Assembly (NCBI GenBank): GCA_001970955.1
Contig: MPUH01001011.1
Span: 1-26,275, forward strand
Length of the DNA stretch: 26,275 nucleotides
Reading direction: 5' to 3'
Origin: Stentor coeruleus
Lineage: Eukaryota; Ciliophora; Heterotrichea; Heterotrichida; Stentoridae
The notes under the pieces were generated by a model, which searched no databases, was not told where the DNA came from, and saw only the letters and a program-made list of their open reading frames with translations. Numbering within the stretch: the stretch's first letter is position 1; the number at the start of each line of letters is the position of its first letter. Below are positions 1 to 7,822 of the stretch, piece by piece. The position numbers were made by a program, and so were the translations under genes.

Positions 1-1
1 T

Positions 2-43
2 AGTATGAAAAATTATAGATTAAGAGAAGAAGACTTAGACTAG
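2..43 (+). CDS. 3' tail of a gene cut by the window edge
   Basis: An open frame enters from the left edge and ends at a TAG at 41-43. The visible residues are SMKNYRLREEDLD, an acidic, coding-like C-terminus. A 16-base GTA...TAG string (3-18) could be a short intron just before the end, but the frame is also open without it. Too little remains to assign a family, and a chance open frame is possible. Confidence 0.3.
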   Translation, partial: SMKNYRLREEDLD

Positions 44-130
44 TTCATTTTATATATTATACTTATAATTATGTTTTTCCTAAACTTAAATTTGAGTTTT
101 AAAAATAATTACTTTTTTTACTTGAAATTT

Positions 131-168
131 ATGTTGATGATATATTATGANGTTGATGATATATTATG
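131..168. repeat. 17-bp direct duplication flanking an N
   Basis: The 17 bases at 133-149 (starting GTTGATGATATATTATG) recur exactly at 152-168, with an undetermined base at 151 between them, giving a period of 19. This is either a genuine tandem duplication or a scaffold join where overlapping contig ends were placed side by side with a token N. Confidence 0.8.
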
Positions 169-221
169 GGCATATACAAAGTAAGTATAGGTTATATTAT
201 CAATTATCTATGTAATCCAAT

Positions 222-890
222 ATGATGAATAAGGAAAATCATTTGATTTCATCTCTAGCTAATGAAAGTGAAAATTATTCGTTTAAAGATAGCACGGTTA
301 TGCAAAAGAATAATGTTTCACTTTCAGAAGTGTCAAGTTGGGATGATAGATTGATATATATGCCCAGTGCACCTACTCCTAAAAAATTAGCTCATTTACG
401 TGTTCAAAGTTTATCTTTTATAACCTCACCTTCCAAGCCTGATGGAGATATTCTTATCCCTGAACCTAAAATCATAATTAAACGAGATTTTCCAAAAGTG
501 TTCCCATCGCAATCACCTTCGTTATACAAAATCGCTAAAGTATGTCTAAATGATAAAGAAATCTTCCTAAACGAAAAAAATATTATAAAAAAAGAAATAA
601 AACATAAACTGCCTATGTTAACTAAAAAAAACTTCTCATCAGTATACTTTACTCAGAAAAAAACCAGATTAAAAGTTAAACAAAAATCTTTTGTAACAGC
701 AGGAATCGATGAAGTTTTAAGCCTACTTAAGCCAGGCTTGAAGAATCCAATAAAGAAAATTGTAACCCCACAACTCAAGTCAAAAACAGAAATTTGCAGG
801 TCGTTCTTCCAAAAAAAACATATGAAAAATTATGAGTCTGCATTTTTAAGCACAGTTAGTATGGATTTGGGTAAAAATAAACTTGTGTAA
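222..890 (+). CDS. Unrecognised basic protein (222 aa)
   Basis: An open frame from tandem ATG codons (222 and 225) to a TAA. The protein is Lys/Ser/Pro-rich with no membrane segment or familiar domain. Residues about 45-110 hold several S/T-P sites (SAPTPKK, ITSPSKPDG) and the second half is strongly basic, which suggests a phosphorylated cytoskeletal or nuclear protein, but this is only a guess. In-frame codons 642-656 read GTATACTTTACTCAG, which has the length, GTA start, AG end and internal TTTA of the CK1 intron in this window. If that were spliced, five residues (VYFTQ) would be lost without a frame change. No homologue is recognised. Coding status is supported by length and by codon use similar to its neighbours. 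Confidence 0.65.
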   Translation: MMNKENHLISSLANESENYSFKDSTVMQKNNVSLSEVSSWDDRLIYMPSAPTPKKLAHLRVQSLSFITSPSKPDGDILIPEPKIIIKRDFPKVFPSQSPSLYKIAKVCLNDKEIFLNEKNIIKKEIKHKLPMLTKKNFSSVYFTQKKTRLKVKQKSFVTAGIDEVLSLLKPGLKNPIKKIVTPQLKSKTEICRSFFQKKHMKNYESAFLSTVSMDLGKNKLV

Positions 891-1404
891 TAATAATTAT
901 TATATACTTTATAAGCAAAATTATATTTTTATAGGTTTGGATTAGTTTTTTAATACAATTTTATGTTGTTTATTAGAGTATTATTAGTATTTTGATTTAA
1001 AGTTTATAATTTTTCATTTTTGAATTTGAAAATAATTTGAGTTGGTGATTTTTTATAAGTCAGATTTTGATAATTTAAGATTACTGTGTTAAGAATTATA
1101 TGAATTGATGAAGAAGAATTATGTGATTTTTAAGATAGCTTTAAGTGTGATGCTATTTGGATAAATTTTTTTTGGTTTATACTTTTTTTTTTCTCAGTTC
1201 AGTTTGTATGACACTTCGATAATAAATACCAATATACTTTTTATATCCACTTTCTTTGGCAGTACTAAAAATATTATAATAAAAAAATCATAATCCTCAT
1301 CAGCATTTTCATATATATCTTTAATAAATATCACAACAAAATCCTACATATCCATTCATCTTTATATATAAACTCCTTCAAATTTATGGCTTAATAAAGC
1401 TAAA
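891..1404. other. Intergenic region with skew flip
   Basis: 514 bp between two plus-strand genes. The left part, to about 1190, is G-bearing and C-poor (3' flank of the upstream gene). The right part is C-bearing and G-poor and leads into the VPS9 gene. An AT-rich TATATATAA-like stretch lies near 1365-1375. No RNA gene or coding stretch was recognised. Confidence 0.6.
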
Positions 1405-2667
1405 ATGGACAGAAGCACAGCAGGGAGGCCAGAGAGTGAAATAGAATCCAGTATTGTATCTGAACAAGGTAAAATCGATAAATCCTTAGAACTACACTAC
1501 TTACCAGGTACATCCAAACTATCCCCAAGAGAAATCGGAAAGTCTCGCGTCCGACTTCCATGTTTTAAAGTAGTCCTCCCTATTTCAGTCTCAACAAGTT
1601 TTCTATTCGATATTTTCCTCACATCTTGTAACAAATACAAATTCCTTGTATCTGAACAGTCTTCAAGTTCAATTACCGCAATCCAAACCTTAACATCTAC
1701 AATGAGAAACTTATTTACATGTCTATTACCAATATCTGAAGAAAAAAAAGCAAGAACATCATCAATAGTTCGAATCGATGTCACTTTAAATGAAAAAAAC
1801 TGTGCAAGAGTTGTTACAGTAAGAGGTATGTATGGCTTTCCTAATCGTATATGCCAAGTAATCCAAACTTTTAAAGACTTACTAGAAAAAGCTGGAACAG
1901 AGTTTGTTAAGGAAAACAAAGAAGACAGTGATTTAGCAATGCCTACTTTCCAGACAGCATATTATCAGGTTTCAAGATTTCTTAGCAACAATGAAGCTCC
2001 AGCAGGCAAACTCTATTCTGATTTTACTGAAGAATTCTGGGAAAAATACACTGAAATCCAAATATCTGCCCAAAACACAAAATCTATGGTCAACTTTATT
2101 AAAAACTCAATAGACGGGATTAATGAAATATTAAGTAAAACTGTAGCCCAATACTCACGTTTGGCTATAGAAAAGTACATCTTTACCAAAATTTTTGCCC
2201 ATATAAAAAAAATCTACATAGAAAAAAAAAGTGAAGTCATAACAAGATTTCTAGAAAAAAGGTCAGAAAATCAAACCAAAACCGATGAAGAACTTATGCA
2301 ACAATTAGACATAAAAGAGAAATTTTGTATAAAAGGGATAAAAAACCCATACTTCAGTGCAATAGAAAGTTTGAATAATTTAGACAAACATAGTTGCCCT
2401 ATAGATAAACTTAACTGTATACTTGAATCGACTACTCATATGAAAACTACAGTTATTGACTATTGGCATGGTAGAGAAGAACTTGAGACTATGGACGACC
2501 AATTACCAGTGATAATTTTTATAGTCTGTAAAACAAGTCTTGATAATTTCCCAGCACAGATTGAGTTCTTAATTGATTATACTCGAGTAAACACAGGGAT
2601 GGACAATGAAAACAGGCTTTTAATAAACTATGACGCGGCTATAAGTTTTATTTTAAGTGACATGTAG
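1405..2667 (+). CDS. VPS9-domain protein, probable Rab5-family GEF
   Basis: A 420-aa protein whose C-terminal part, about 255-418, matches the VPS9 domain, which catalyses GDP/GTP exchange on Rab5-type GTPases at endosomes. What shows it: a helical lead-in (YIFTKIFAHI), the PIDKLNCIL element around 332-340, the hallmark TMDDQLPVIIFIVCK around 362-376 (equivalent to the ADDLLPILIYV signature, keeping the Asp important for exchange), and the closing NYDAAISFI helix. Residues 50-165 look like a separate folded region of unknown type; no FYVE, RIN or ankyrin module is seen. The ATG at 1405 follows a G-poor 5' flank. COMMD9 starts only 22 bp after the stop, and both products belong to endosomal traffic. 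The family is clear; the precise Rab partner is not. Confidence 0.85.
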   Translation: MDRSTAGRPESEIESSIVSEQGKIDKSLELHYLPGTSKLSPREIGKSRVRLPCFKVVLPISVSTSFLFDIFLTSCNKYKFLVSEQSSSSITAIQTLTSTMRNLFTCLLPISEEKKARTSSIVRIDVTLNEKNCARVVTVRGMYGFPNRICQVIQTFKDLLEKAGTEFVKENKEDSDLAMPTFQTAYYQVSRFLSNNEAPAGKLYSDFTEEFWEKYTEIQISAQNTKSMVNFIKNSIDGINEILSKTVAQYSRLAIEKYIFTKIFAHIKKIYIEKKSEVITRFLEKRSENQTKTDEELMQQLDIKEKFCIKGIKNPYFSAIESLNNLDKHSCPIDKLNCILESTTHMKTTVIDYWHGREELETMDDQLPVIIFIVCKTSLDNFPAQIEFLIDYTRVNTGMDNENRLLINYDAAISFILSDM

Positions 2668-2689
2668 CTAAATTATTATTATAATATAT

Positions 2690-3208
2690 ATGGACATTGA
2701 TTATAATTCGTTTTTACACCTCCTTAAAGCTTCATCTAAAGGACAAGTTAAAACTATTGTCAGATTAGCTGCTAGAGTTCCAAGACCTAGAGTGCTTTTA
2801 GATATGCAAGCGGCTATGGAAATCAATGACCATGAATTTACTGTTTTGTTACAGAATTTGACTAAGTTGCAGATGCTTTTTATGAGAAATAAAAGCTTAG
2901 ATTTCCCAGAAGGGTTTCATAGTAATTTACAGAGTTTGTTGGAAAATATATTAGAAGAGTTAAAAGATGTGTTTGTTAAAGAAAGCCCTCAACCTGGATT
3001 GCCTAAGTATGAAGGGATTGATTGGAGAATTGATGTGAGGACTGGGAATTCAAGTGTGGAAAAAGCTCCAAAAATGCCGAAAGCTGTTATTGAGTTTAAG
3101 ATTGGGGGGAAAAAAGAAGTTGTAGAACTTAGTAAGGAAAGAGTACATGGACTATTGGATGTACTTGGGAAGGTTAAAGAACAGTTAGATAGTTTAGCTG
3201 ATAATTAA
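2690..3208 (+). CDS. COMMD9: COMM-domain protein, COMMD9-like
   Basis: A 172-aa protein. The C-terminal COMM domain, about 105-170, starts with GIDWRIDVRT (Trp112) and ends with a leucine-rich helix reading VELSKERVHGLLDVLGKVKE. Both stretches match COMMD9 better than the other COMMD paralogues as I remember them. COMMD9 is one of ten COMMD subunits forming the ring of the Commander/CCC complex, which recycles endosomal membrane proteins with WASH and retriever. Residues 1-95 form the usual helical N-terminal HN domain. The length is slightly below human COMMD9 (about 198). It lies 22 bp downstream of the VPS9 gene on the same strand, so its promoter must be tiny or lie inside that gene, unless the two are co-transcribed. 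Confidence 0.85.
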   Translation: MDIDYNSFLHLLKASSKGQVKTIVRLAARVPRPRVLLDMQAAMEINDHEFTVLLQNLTKLQMLFMRNKSLDFPEGFHSNLQSLLENILEELKDVFVKESPQPGLPKYEGIDWRIDVRTGNSSVEKAPKMPKAVIEFKIGGKKEVVELSKERVHGLLDVLGKVKEQLDSLADN

Positions 3209-3465
3209 AAGAATGAGAGGAGATATAGTGAAAGTGGATAAGGGTTTAGGTTGTGGAAATGCTGGGGAAAAAATATTGGAATTAGGAGAGATTTTATGGT
3301 GAGTAGGCTTTTGGAAAAAGGTTTGAGAATAGGTGTGATTGAATAGAATTCTTTTAAATCAAGATCATTATAGAAATCTTTATAAACTCTATACTCATCA
3401 TACAAATAACCCAATAAACCAAAAGAAAATCTAAACTTAATAAATAAATCACTATATAAATATAA
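3209..3465. other. Convergent intergenic region with a sharp skew flip
   Basis: This lies between the stops of COMMD9 and the small minus-strand membrane gene. By direct count, 3209-3350 holds about 48 G and 2 C, and 3351-3465 about 3 G and 19 C, so the base bias inverts within a few bases near 3350. No gene is recognised; a minus-strand open stretch here has no ATG and low-complexity composition. Confidence 0.75.
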
Positions 3466-3771
3466 TCACTTCTTACTAACATCAGACATCTCCAATTCCT
3501 CACATCTTTCTTCTAATTCCTGTATATCCGAATCAATTTTCGCTAAGTCAATCTCAAAATCTTCAATTCCCTCTCCTCTTTCCTTAGCCCAACTCATATG
3601 AAACTGCAATTCTCTTCTAGTCTTATACAATTCATCTCGCTTATATGCCATTTTCATAGCATGTAGTCTTTTCTTATACCAAACTCTACACCTTGGAATA
3701 AAAACTATAAAAAAAACTAAAATCCCTAAAACCAAAAGCAAAGTAAGATAAGCTGATACATTATATTCCAT
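3466..3771 (-). CDS. Small single-pass membrane protein with coiled-coil tail
   Basis: A 101-aa protein from an ATG at 3771 (MEYNVSAYL). The open frame extends seven codons further upstream but contains no earlier ATG. A very hydrophobic segment of about 20 residues (9-29, TLLLVLGILVFFIVF) is followed by a basic cluster (RCRVWYKKR), which predicts a cytoplasmic C-terminal side, then by an acidic/basic heptad-like helix to the end. The frame closes with TGA, one of only two TGA stops among the genes here. It is not recognised as any family; a small tail- or signal-anchored adaptor is plausible. The ending SKK is not a canonical KKXX retrieval signal. It is convergent with COMMD9. Confidence 0.6.
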   Translation of the reverse strand: MEYNVSAYLTLLLVLGILVFFIVFIPRCRVWYKKRLHAMKMAYKRDELYKTRRELQFHMSWAKERGEGIEDFEIDLAKIDSDIQELEERCEELEMSDVSKK

Positions 3772-3913
3772 TATATGAATATATTTTTCCAATAAAAAAG
3801 GTTTTTTTGATATCCTATTTTTACCAAATTATATAAAGTAATCTATAATATTTAAAATATATAATAAAAAGTCTAGTATAATAAAATAGTCTTAAAACTA
3901 AACTGAGAAAAGG

Positions 3914-3921
3914 TATAAAAG
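3914..3921 (+). promoter_or_regulatory. TATA-like box (TATAAAAG)
   Basis: TATAAAAG lies about 50 bp upstream of the ATG of the EF-hand-like gene, in a divergent promoter region. The match to the eukaryotic TATA consensus is good, but the sequence is AT-rich, so chance occurrence is likely enough to keep this tentative. Confidence 0.3.
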
Positions 3922-3970
3922 CTTTCAATTAAACTTCAAGCCAAGCTATAGAAATTTAAATAATTTAAAA

Positions 3971-4462
3971 ATGGCTCGTGGAGGGTATAAGCCTATGCCG
4001 GACATGAATCGTATTCGTAATTTTACTGAAGATGATGTTCTTATAATTCAACAAGGATTCGAAGTCTTTGATCATGGCAAGCAATTGACTGATATAAACG
4101 AAATTATGGGTTACTTAGATAGTATAAATGCATCAGAAAAATTCCCTACAGTCTATAACCTAATCGGTAAAATTGCAGAAGCCTGTCCTAAAGGGGCTAA
4201 TTTCAAGACCTTTTTAGAAACATTTCAAATGTATCTAGGAAGTGTTGAAACTAAATCTGGGGCACAGAAACTTTTTGATGCTTTAGACTATGATGAAAAT
4301 CAGTTTCTAGACAAAGAACGACTGAAAATCTTAGCTAAAGAAATCGGAGAGAAAATTACAGATGAGGAATTAGACTATCTTATTGAAGAAGGATACAATT
4401 GCCCTAATGGTAAAATTGACTCTGATGCTTTTGTCAGAATGATTCTAAAAGTTAACAGATAA
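3971..4462 (+). CDS. Calmodulin-superfamily EF-hand protein with degenerate loops
   Basis: A 163-aa protein with the size and helix pattern of calmodulin, centrin or myosin light chains: a short basic N-tail, then TEDDVLIIQQGFEVFD, which aligns with calmodulin's first helix, then a second pair of EF-hand-like units. The expected Ca2+ loops are mostly broken. Loop 1 (DHGKQLTDI) lacks spaced acids. Loop 3 (DYDENQFLDKER, about 107-118) keeps Asp1, Asp3, Asn5 and Asp9 but has Arg where Glu12 should be. Loop 4 (YNCPNGKIDSDAF) lacks Asp1 and Asp3. This favours a structural light-chain role, for example with myosin, dynein or a centrin-like fibre, over Ca2+ sensing. The exact family is unknown. Confidence 0.75.
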   Translation: MARGGYKPMPDMNRIRNFTEDDVLIIQQGFEVFDHGKQLTDINEIMGYLDSINASEKFPTVYNLIGKIAEACPKGANFKTFLETFQMYLGSVETKSGAQKLFDALDYDENQFLDKERLKILAKEIGEKITDEELDYLIEEGYNCPNGKIDSDAFVRMILKVNR

Positions 4463-4860
4463 TAATTAGAATTTAGTAGATACAAGCTATTGAATAAGAT
4501 TTTTTTGTTGTGGATTTTATGAGTATTTAGCATATTTTTAAGGTTATAAGATGTGTTTCCAAAGGAGAGATTTTTATCATCTCCCTGGATAAGGATGAGA
4601 TATAACTAAATACTAGAATATTTTTAGGTATTATCATTAGATAACTAATAAAAAAAACTAGGAAATATTTTATTATTGTTCAAAAAACTATAATTTCTTC
4701 ATATAATAAATGCTAAATTTATCATCTTAAATTCTTTTCTATTTACCTAAAAAATAAACAAAATCACTATCCTTTCACATATTACAAAATCTCCATATTA
4801 AAAAAAACTATAAACTTCATCCACTAAACCTTTATTTAAACAAAAAAAAATTCATACCTA
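4463..4860. other. Convergent intergenic region
   Basis: 398 bp between two convergent genes. The left part is G-bearing and C-poor; the right part (after about 4670) is C-bearing and G-poor. It contains one clear hairpin at 4564-4584, listed separately. No coding stretch or RNA gene of a known class was recognised. Confidence 0.6.
4564..4584. other. Hairpin with TTTT loop
   Basis: GGAGAGAT (4564-4571) pairs with ATC-A-TCTCC (4576-4584) around a TTTT loop: eight pairs with one bulged A. It lies about 100 bp after the stop of the EF-hand-like gene and could be a 3'-end or small-RNA structure. It is GC-richer than the surrounding DNA. Confidence 0.4.
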
Positions 4861-5607
4861 TTATTTCTTATCTTTTCCTCTTACAAAACTTTTAGGTAGT
4901 GGTGGATTAAAAATCGGTCTTATAACATTGTCGTATTTATCTTCAATTTCTTTAAGGCTTTTCAAAGCTAAATCTTTATCATTTTTTATCTGATTAACTT
5001 TTTGACTATAATCAAGTTTATTTTTCTCTCTAGCAGTAATTTGACTTACACACCTTTTTTGAGCATTTTCTCTAAGAACTTCCTTAACAAGATTAGCTTT
5101 CTTATAATTTTCTTCATTTATTTCTATCTTTTGATTTTTCGCTATTTCTCTCCATTCAATTTCAGTTTTTTTTGTTTTTTTAACAATTTCTTGCTTTTCA
5201 TTTATAATATCCACTACTAATTCTTTTATATGAGATTTCCTTCTAATCCTATCCTGCTGTACTTTTTCTTTAAAGTCCAAATTGTACTGACATCTTTCTT
5301 TTCTAATGTTTTCCATTTCTTTTCTTTTAACAGCATTTCTTTCTTTTTTTCTTATGTTTTCTTCATTTATTTGGCTTTCGATCATTGATTTTTTTAAAGC
5401 TTTTTTCTCATCTTTAAGGATTTTATTGATTCGATTGCTTATTTTAGCAATTTGATTATGCACGTTTTCTTTTTCTAGAGATAGTTTAAGCTTTTCATTG
5501 TATAGACGTCTTGGGGAGGTTGTAAAGAAGATGTCTTTAGTATACTCAGCACTTGATAAAGTCCTTCGCTTTTTGGGAGCTGGAGTTATTGTTGTGCTTG
5601 TTTCCAT
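4861..5607 (-). CDS. Lys/Glu-rich coiled-coil protein, family unknown
   Basis: A 248-aa protein starting at an ATG at 5607 and ending in TAA. The first 25 residues are S/T-rich with a basic patch (APKKRRTLSS). Residues about 35-225 are almost entirely charged helix with heptad character (many K, E, R, I, N), and the end is PPLPKSFVRGKDKK. Such proteins in ciliates are often cortical or basal-body cytoskeletal components, but no diagnostic domain is visible. The KKRR near the N-terminus could be a nuclear signal. It is divergent from the next gene across 434 bp. Confidence 0.65.
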   Translation of the reverse strand: METSTTITPAPKKRRTLSSAEYTKDIFFTTSPRRLYNEKLKLSLEKENVHNQIAKISNRINKILKDEKKALKKSMIESQINEENIRKKERNAVKRKEMENIRKERCQYNLDFKEKVQQDRIRRKSHIKELVVDIINEKQEIVKKTKKTEIEWREIAKNQKIEINEENYKKANLVKEVLRENAQKRCVSQITAREKNKLDYSQKVNQIKNDKDLALKSLKEIEDKYDNVIRPIFNPPLPKSFVRGKDKK

Positions 5608-6041
5608 ATAATAATTTTATTAATAAAGGAAATTAATGTTTTAATAGAAGGGTGTAGATAAGAATTTAGGTATAGATTTTTGAAAGTAGATTTTTATGTT
5701 AAAGAGTATTGCATAATTATAAGAAAAGTTTGGGTATTAGGGTTTGTAAATAGGAAAGTAAATATTTATGATTTATTATGAGTAGGCTATATAAATATAA
5801 GAATATAAGAGTATAAAAATATAAAAATATAATTTAGGTTTACATAATAAAACACACTTAAATTCATATTTTTTACAGCAAATGAAGAATTTGTAAATAT
5901 TACATTTATAACACAAAAAACCAAAAATATATCAAAAACTCACACCAAGTCTAAACCATATAAAAACTCATATTTTTCTAGCACATATTTCATCTCCACC
6001 CAAAAAACCACACAAAAGATTATAATTTACATAATAAAACC
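5608..6041. other. Divergent promoter region
   Basis: 434 bp between two divergent genes. The left part is G-bearing, the 5' flank of the minus-strand gene seen in reverse. The right part, from about 5850, is C-bearing and nearly G-free before the next ATG. It contains an 8-bp tandem repeat at 5797-5828. No gene was recognised. Confidence 0.6.
5797..5828. repeat. Four imperfect 8-bp tandem units
   Basis: Consecutive units read ATAAGAAT, ATAAGAGT, ATAAAAAT, ATAAAAAT. They lie mid-way between two divergent genes. This is a simple AT-rich repeat that could be slippage or a nucleosome-depleted promoter core. Confidence 0.6.
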
Positions 6042-6674
6042 ATGCAAAAATCTCGAGTCCCACTTGCTCATGATTCTAATTATATCAAAATAATGCATAA
6101 AAAATTAGCTCTCCTAAGCCCCAAGAAAACCAAAATCTCGCTTACAAACTCTTACACAAGCACCCCAGTCAAATCCAAAAAAATTCTCATCGATGATAAA
6201 AGCAACTCAAAAAACAAAAGTGTCCAATACACATCAAAAATCATAAAAAGTATACTTGATCGTTCCAAAGAATACGAAAAAGAAATTCAACGATTCTTAG
6301 GAGTTGATAACATCACAGAAGATTCTCCGTTAAAACATCGAAACAAATTTATATTACACAGAATAAATCCTATTAAAAAACCTAAAATCTCATATAAACT
6401 ACCTCATTCTTTAACTCCAGAAGCAACTCCAGATGTAACTTGGAATAATGAATTGAAAAAAATTGAAACTAAAGAGAAACAGATAAAAAAATATTTACTT
6501 GATTTGGATATTAAACAGAAAAAATTCAAGAAAAACTCTCAGTCGTTTAAAACGGTTGTTAAGCGTGATGAGAAAAAAGAGAATATTTATAAATCTTTAG
6601 CCAAAGTTAGTCAGATGCTTAGCAAGTTTTTAAACTCACCCACAAATGGTATAAAGAAAAAAAAAGGTACGTAG
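6042..6674 (+). CDS. Unrecognised very basic protein (210 aa)
   Basis: It runs from the ATG at 6042 to a TAG. The protein is rich in Lys, Ser and Asn, with several S/T-P sites (LLSPKKT, STPVKS, EDSPLKH, SLTPEATPD), a helical basic stretch (KKIETKEKQIKKYLLDLDIKQ, positions about 146-166) and a poly-Lys end coded by an A-run at 6655-6665. There are no membrane segments. It resembles gene 222-890 in style, not in detectable sequence. A microtubule- or DNA-associated phosphoprotein is possible; no family is recognised. The A-run is a place where assembly or slippage could alter the last residues. Confidence 0.6.
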   Translation: MQKSRVPLAHDSNYIKIMHKKLALLSPKKTKISLTNSYTSTPVKSKKILIDDKSNSKNKSVQYTSKIIKSILDRSKEYEKEIQRFLGVDNITEDSPLKHRNKFILHRINPIKKPKISYKLPHSLTPEATPDVTWNNELKKIETKEKQIKKYLLDLDIKQKKFKKNSQSFKTVVKRDEKKENIYKSLAKVSQMLSKFLNSPTNGIKKKKGT

Positions 6675-6823
6675 GATAGGGGGAAAAAGATATATAATAA
6701 TTTATTTTTTTGAAACTTTTATTATAAGTAGATGCTGATTTATTTTTATGTATAATAATTTATGTTTTTATGTTTAGGTTGATGATTTTTATATTAAGTC
6801 TCTAGATAATTATTATATTAACT

Positions 6824-7822
6824 TCATAGTTGGTAACTGCCAGAGCTTTCAAAAGAGTTTTCAGTTTCTAAGCCTGTTATACGAGCGAAGTCAGGTGAAT
6901 AATTCATTTCCTTAAAGCAATCTTGAGCAATTGAATTATTTATTTCTTTTTGCACGGCACAAATCCCTTGCTCTAATAGTTTTTTCTCAAGGAAATCTAA
7001 AGTATCTGGGCATACAATAAGACTATGCATATCTTGATATCTATATGTAATATCAATTTGCACCACATCAACCAAATAAACCACACAAATGAAGTAATTA
7101 TAAAAGTTATTCTTCTGATACCCTCTAAGGCAAAGAAAAATAGCATTCTCATCGTATTTATTGAGAATTTTCAAATTAACTTTGCATGTTTCATGAAAGA
7201 ATTTCAGTAAAGGGAAATTTCCATATCTGCAAGCTAGCAAACCACAGTTTTCCCCATTATTTTGATCTAGGGCATTTAAATCAAATTCTAAAGGTATTTC
7301 TGTTTTGTCTGTAAAGAATTCATGAATAATATTAAGAACATTCAGCATTCCTGATTTTGTTGCTAAATGGACTGGAAATGCTGATTCAGGGTTAAATGTT
7401 GGAAAGTAAGTCGTATTTTCTGAGTTTTCGCTTGGGTTTTTGCTTTCAAGGTATTTCGGTAAGAGAATTTTTAGCAGTTCTGAATAACCTTTAGCACATA
7501 CAATATCTAAGGCTCGCAAATTGTAGCTTTCAAACATCTCGTTCATCTTGCTAAGACTTGCTCCACTTTTAAGCAAATGGGAGAAAATTTCACCTTTACC
7601 TTGCACAAGGCTATAACATAAAGGACTTAAGGTGTAGTTTTTGAAATTTATTAGTTTTTCATCTAAAATAAGAGTTTTATTCTTATTTATTTGTATTGCA
7701 AGCTCGATTATTATATCAAATCTCTTTTTATTGTTACTATCTATAGCTTCTCTAAGTTTTTCACTATAACTTTCTTGTATTGATGAAAACTTTCTTTTTA
7801 GTTTTGACTTGTAGCATCCCAT
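6824..7822 (-). CDS. Ankyrin-repeat protein with lipidation-type N-terminus
   Basis: A 332-aa protein starting at an ATG at 7822. It begins MGCYKSKLKRK: Gly2 with Ser6 fits the N-myristoylation pattern, Cys3 is a typical palmitoylation site, and the basic run after it supports inner-membrane binding. Residues about 65-260 hold several divergent ankyrin repeats, for example SPLCYSLVQGKGEIFSHLL, ALDIVCAKGYSELLKILL, FPVHLATKSGMLNVLNII and CGLLACRYGNFPLLKFF. Ankyrin repeats bind partner proteins, so a membrane-tethered scaffold is the likely role (inference). It ends in TGA, followed by a TAA two codons later. The C-terminal 60 residues have no recognised domain. The partner cannot be named from sequence. 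Confidence 0.8.
   Translation of the reverse strand: MGCYKSKLKRKFSSIQESYSEKLREAIDSNNKKRFDIIIELAIQINKNKTLILDEKLINFKNYTLSPLCYSLVQGKGEIFSHLLKSGASLSKMNEMFESYNLRALDIVCAKGYSELLKILLPKYLESKNPSENSENTTYFPTFNPESAFPVHLATKSGMLNVLNIIHEFFTDKTEIPLEFDLNALDQNNGENCGLLACRYGNFPLLKFFHETCKVNLKILNKYDENAIFLCLRGYQKNNFYNYFICVVYLVDVVQIDITYRYQDMHSLIVCPDTLDFLEKKLLEQGICAVQKEINNSIAQDCFKEMNYSPDFARITGLETENSFESSGSYQL

Noticed and set aside
1497-1919. 140-codon minus-strand open frame
   Set aside because: It is antisense inside the VPS9 gene, which has clear family motifs.
3205-3414. Minus-strand open frame continuing beyond the TGA of the small membrane gene
   Set aside because: It has no ATG, its second half is Phe/Leu/Pro-rich translation of the skewed intergenic DNA, and no 15- or 16-base intron removes the TGA (only an 18-base GT...AG string).
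3626-4240. Other 15-base GTA...AG strings inside genes (for example in the EF-hand-like gene at about 4018 and 4169)
   Set aside because: They code for residues that align with the family or lack the A at position 10 and the TAG end; such strings are frequent by chance.
3466-7822. TGA read as Trp (Blepharisma-type code)
   Set aside because: Conserved Trp positions use TGG, TGA ends two otherwise complete genes, and no in-frame TGA is needed inside any conserved domain.
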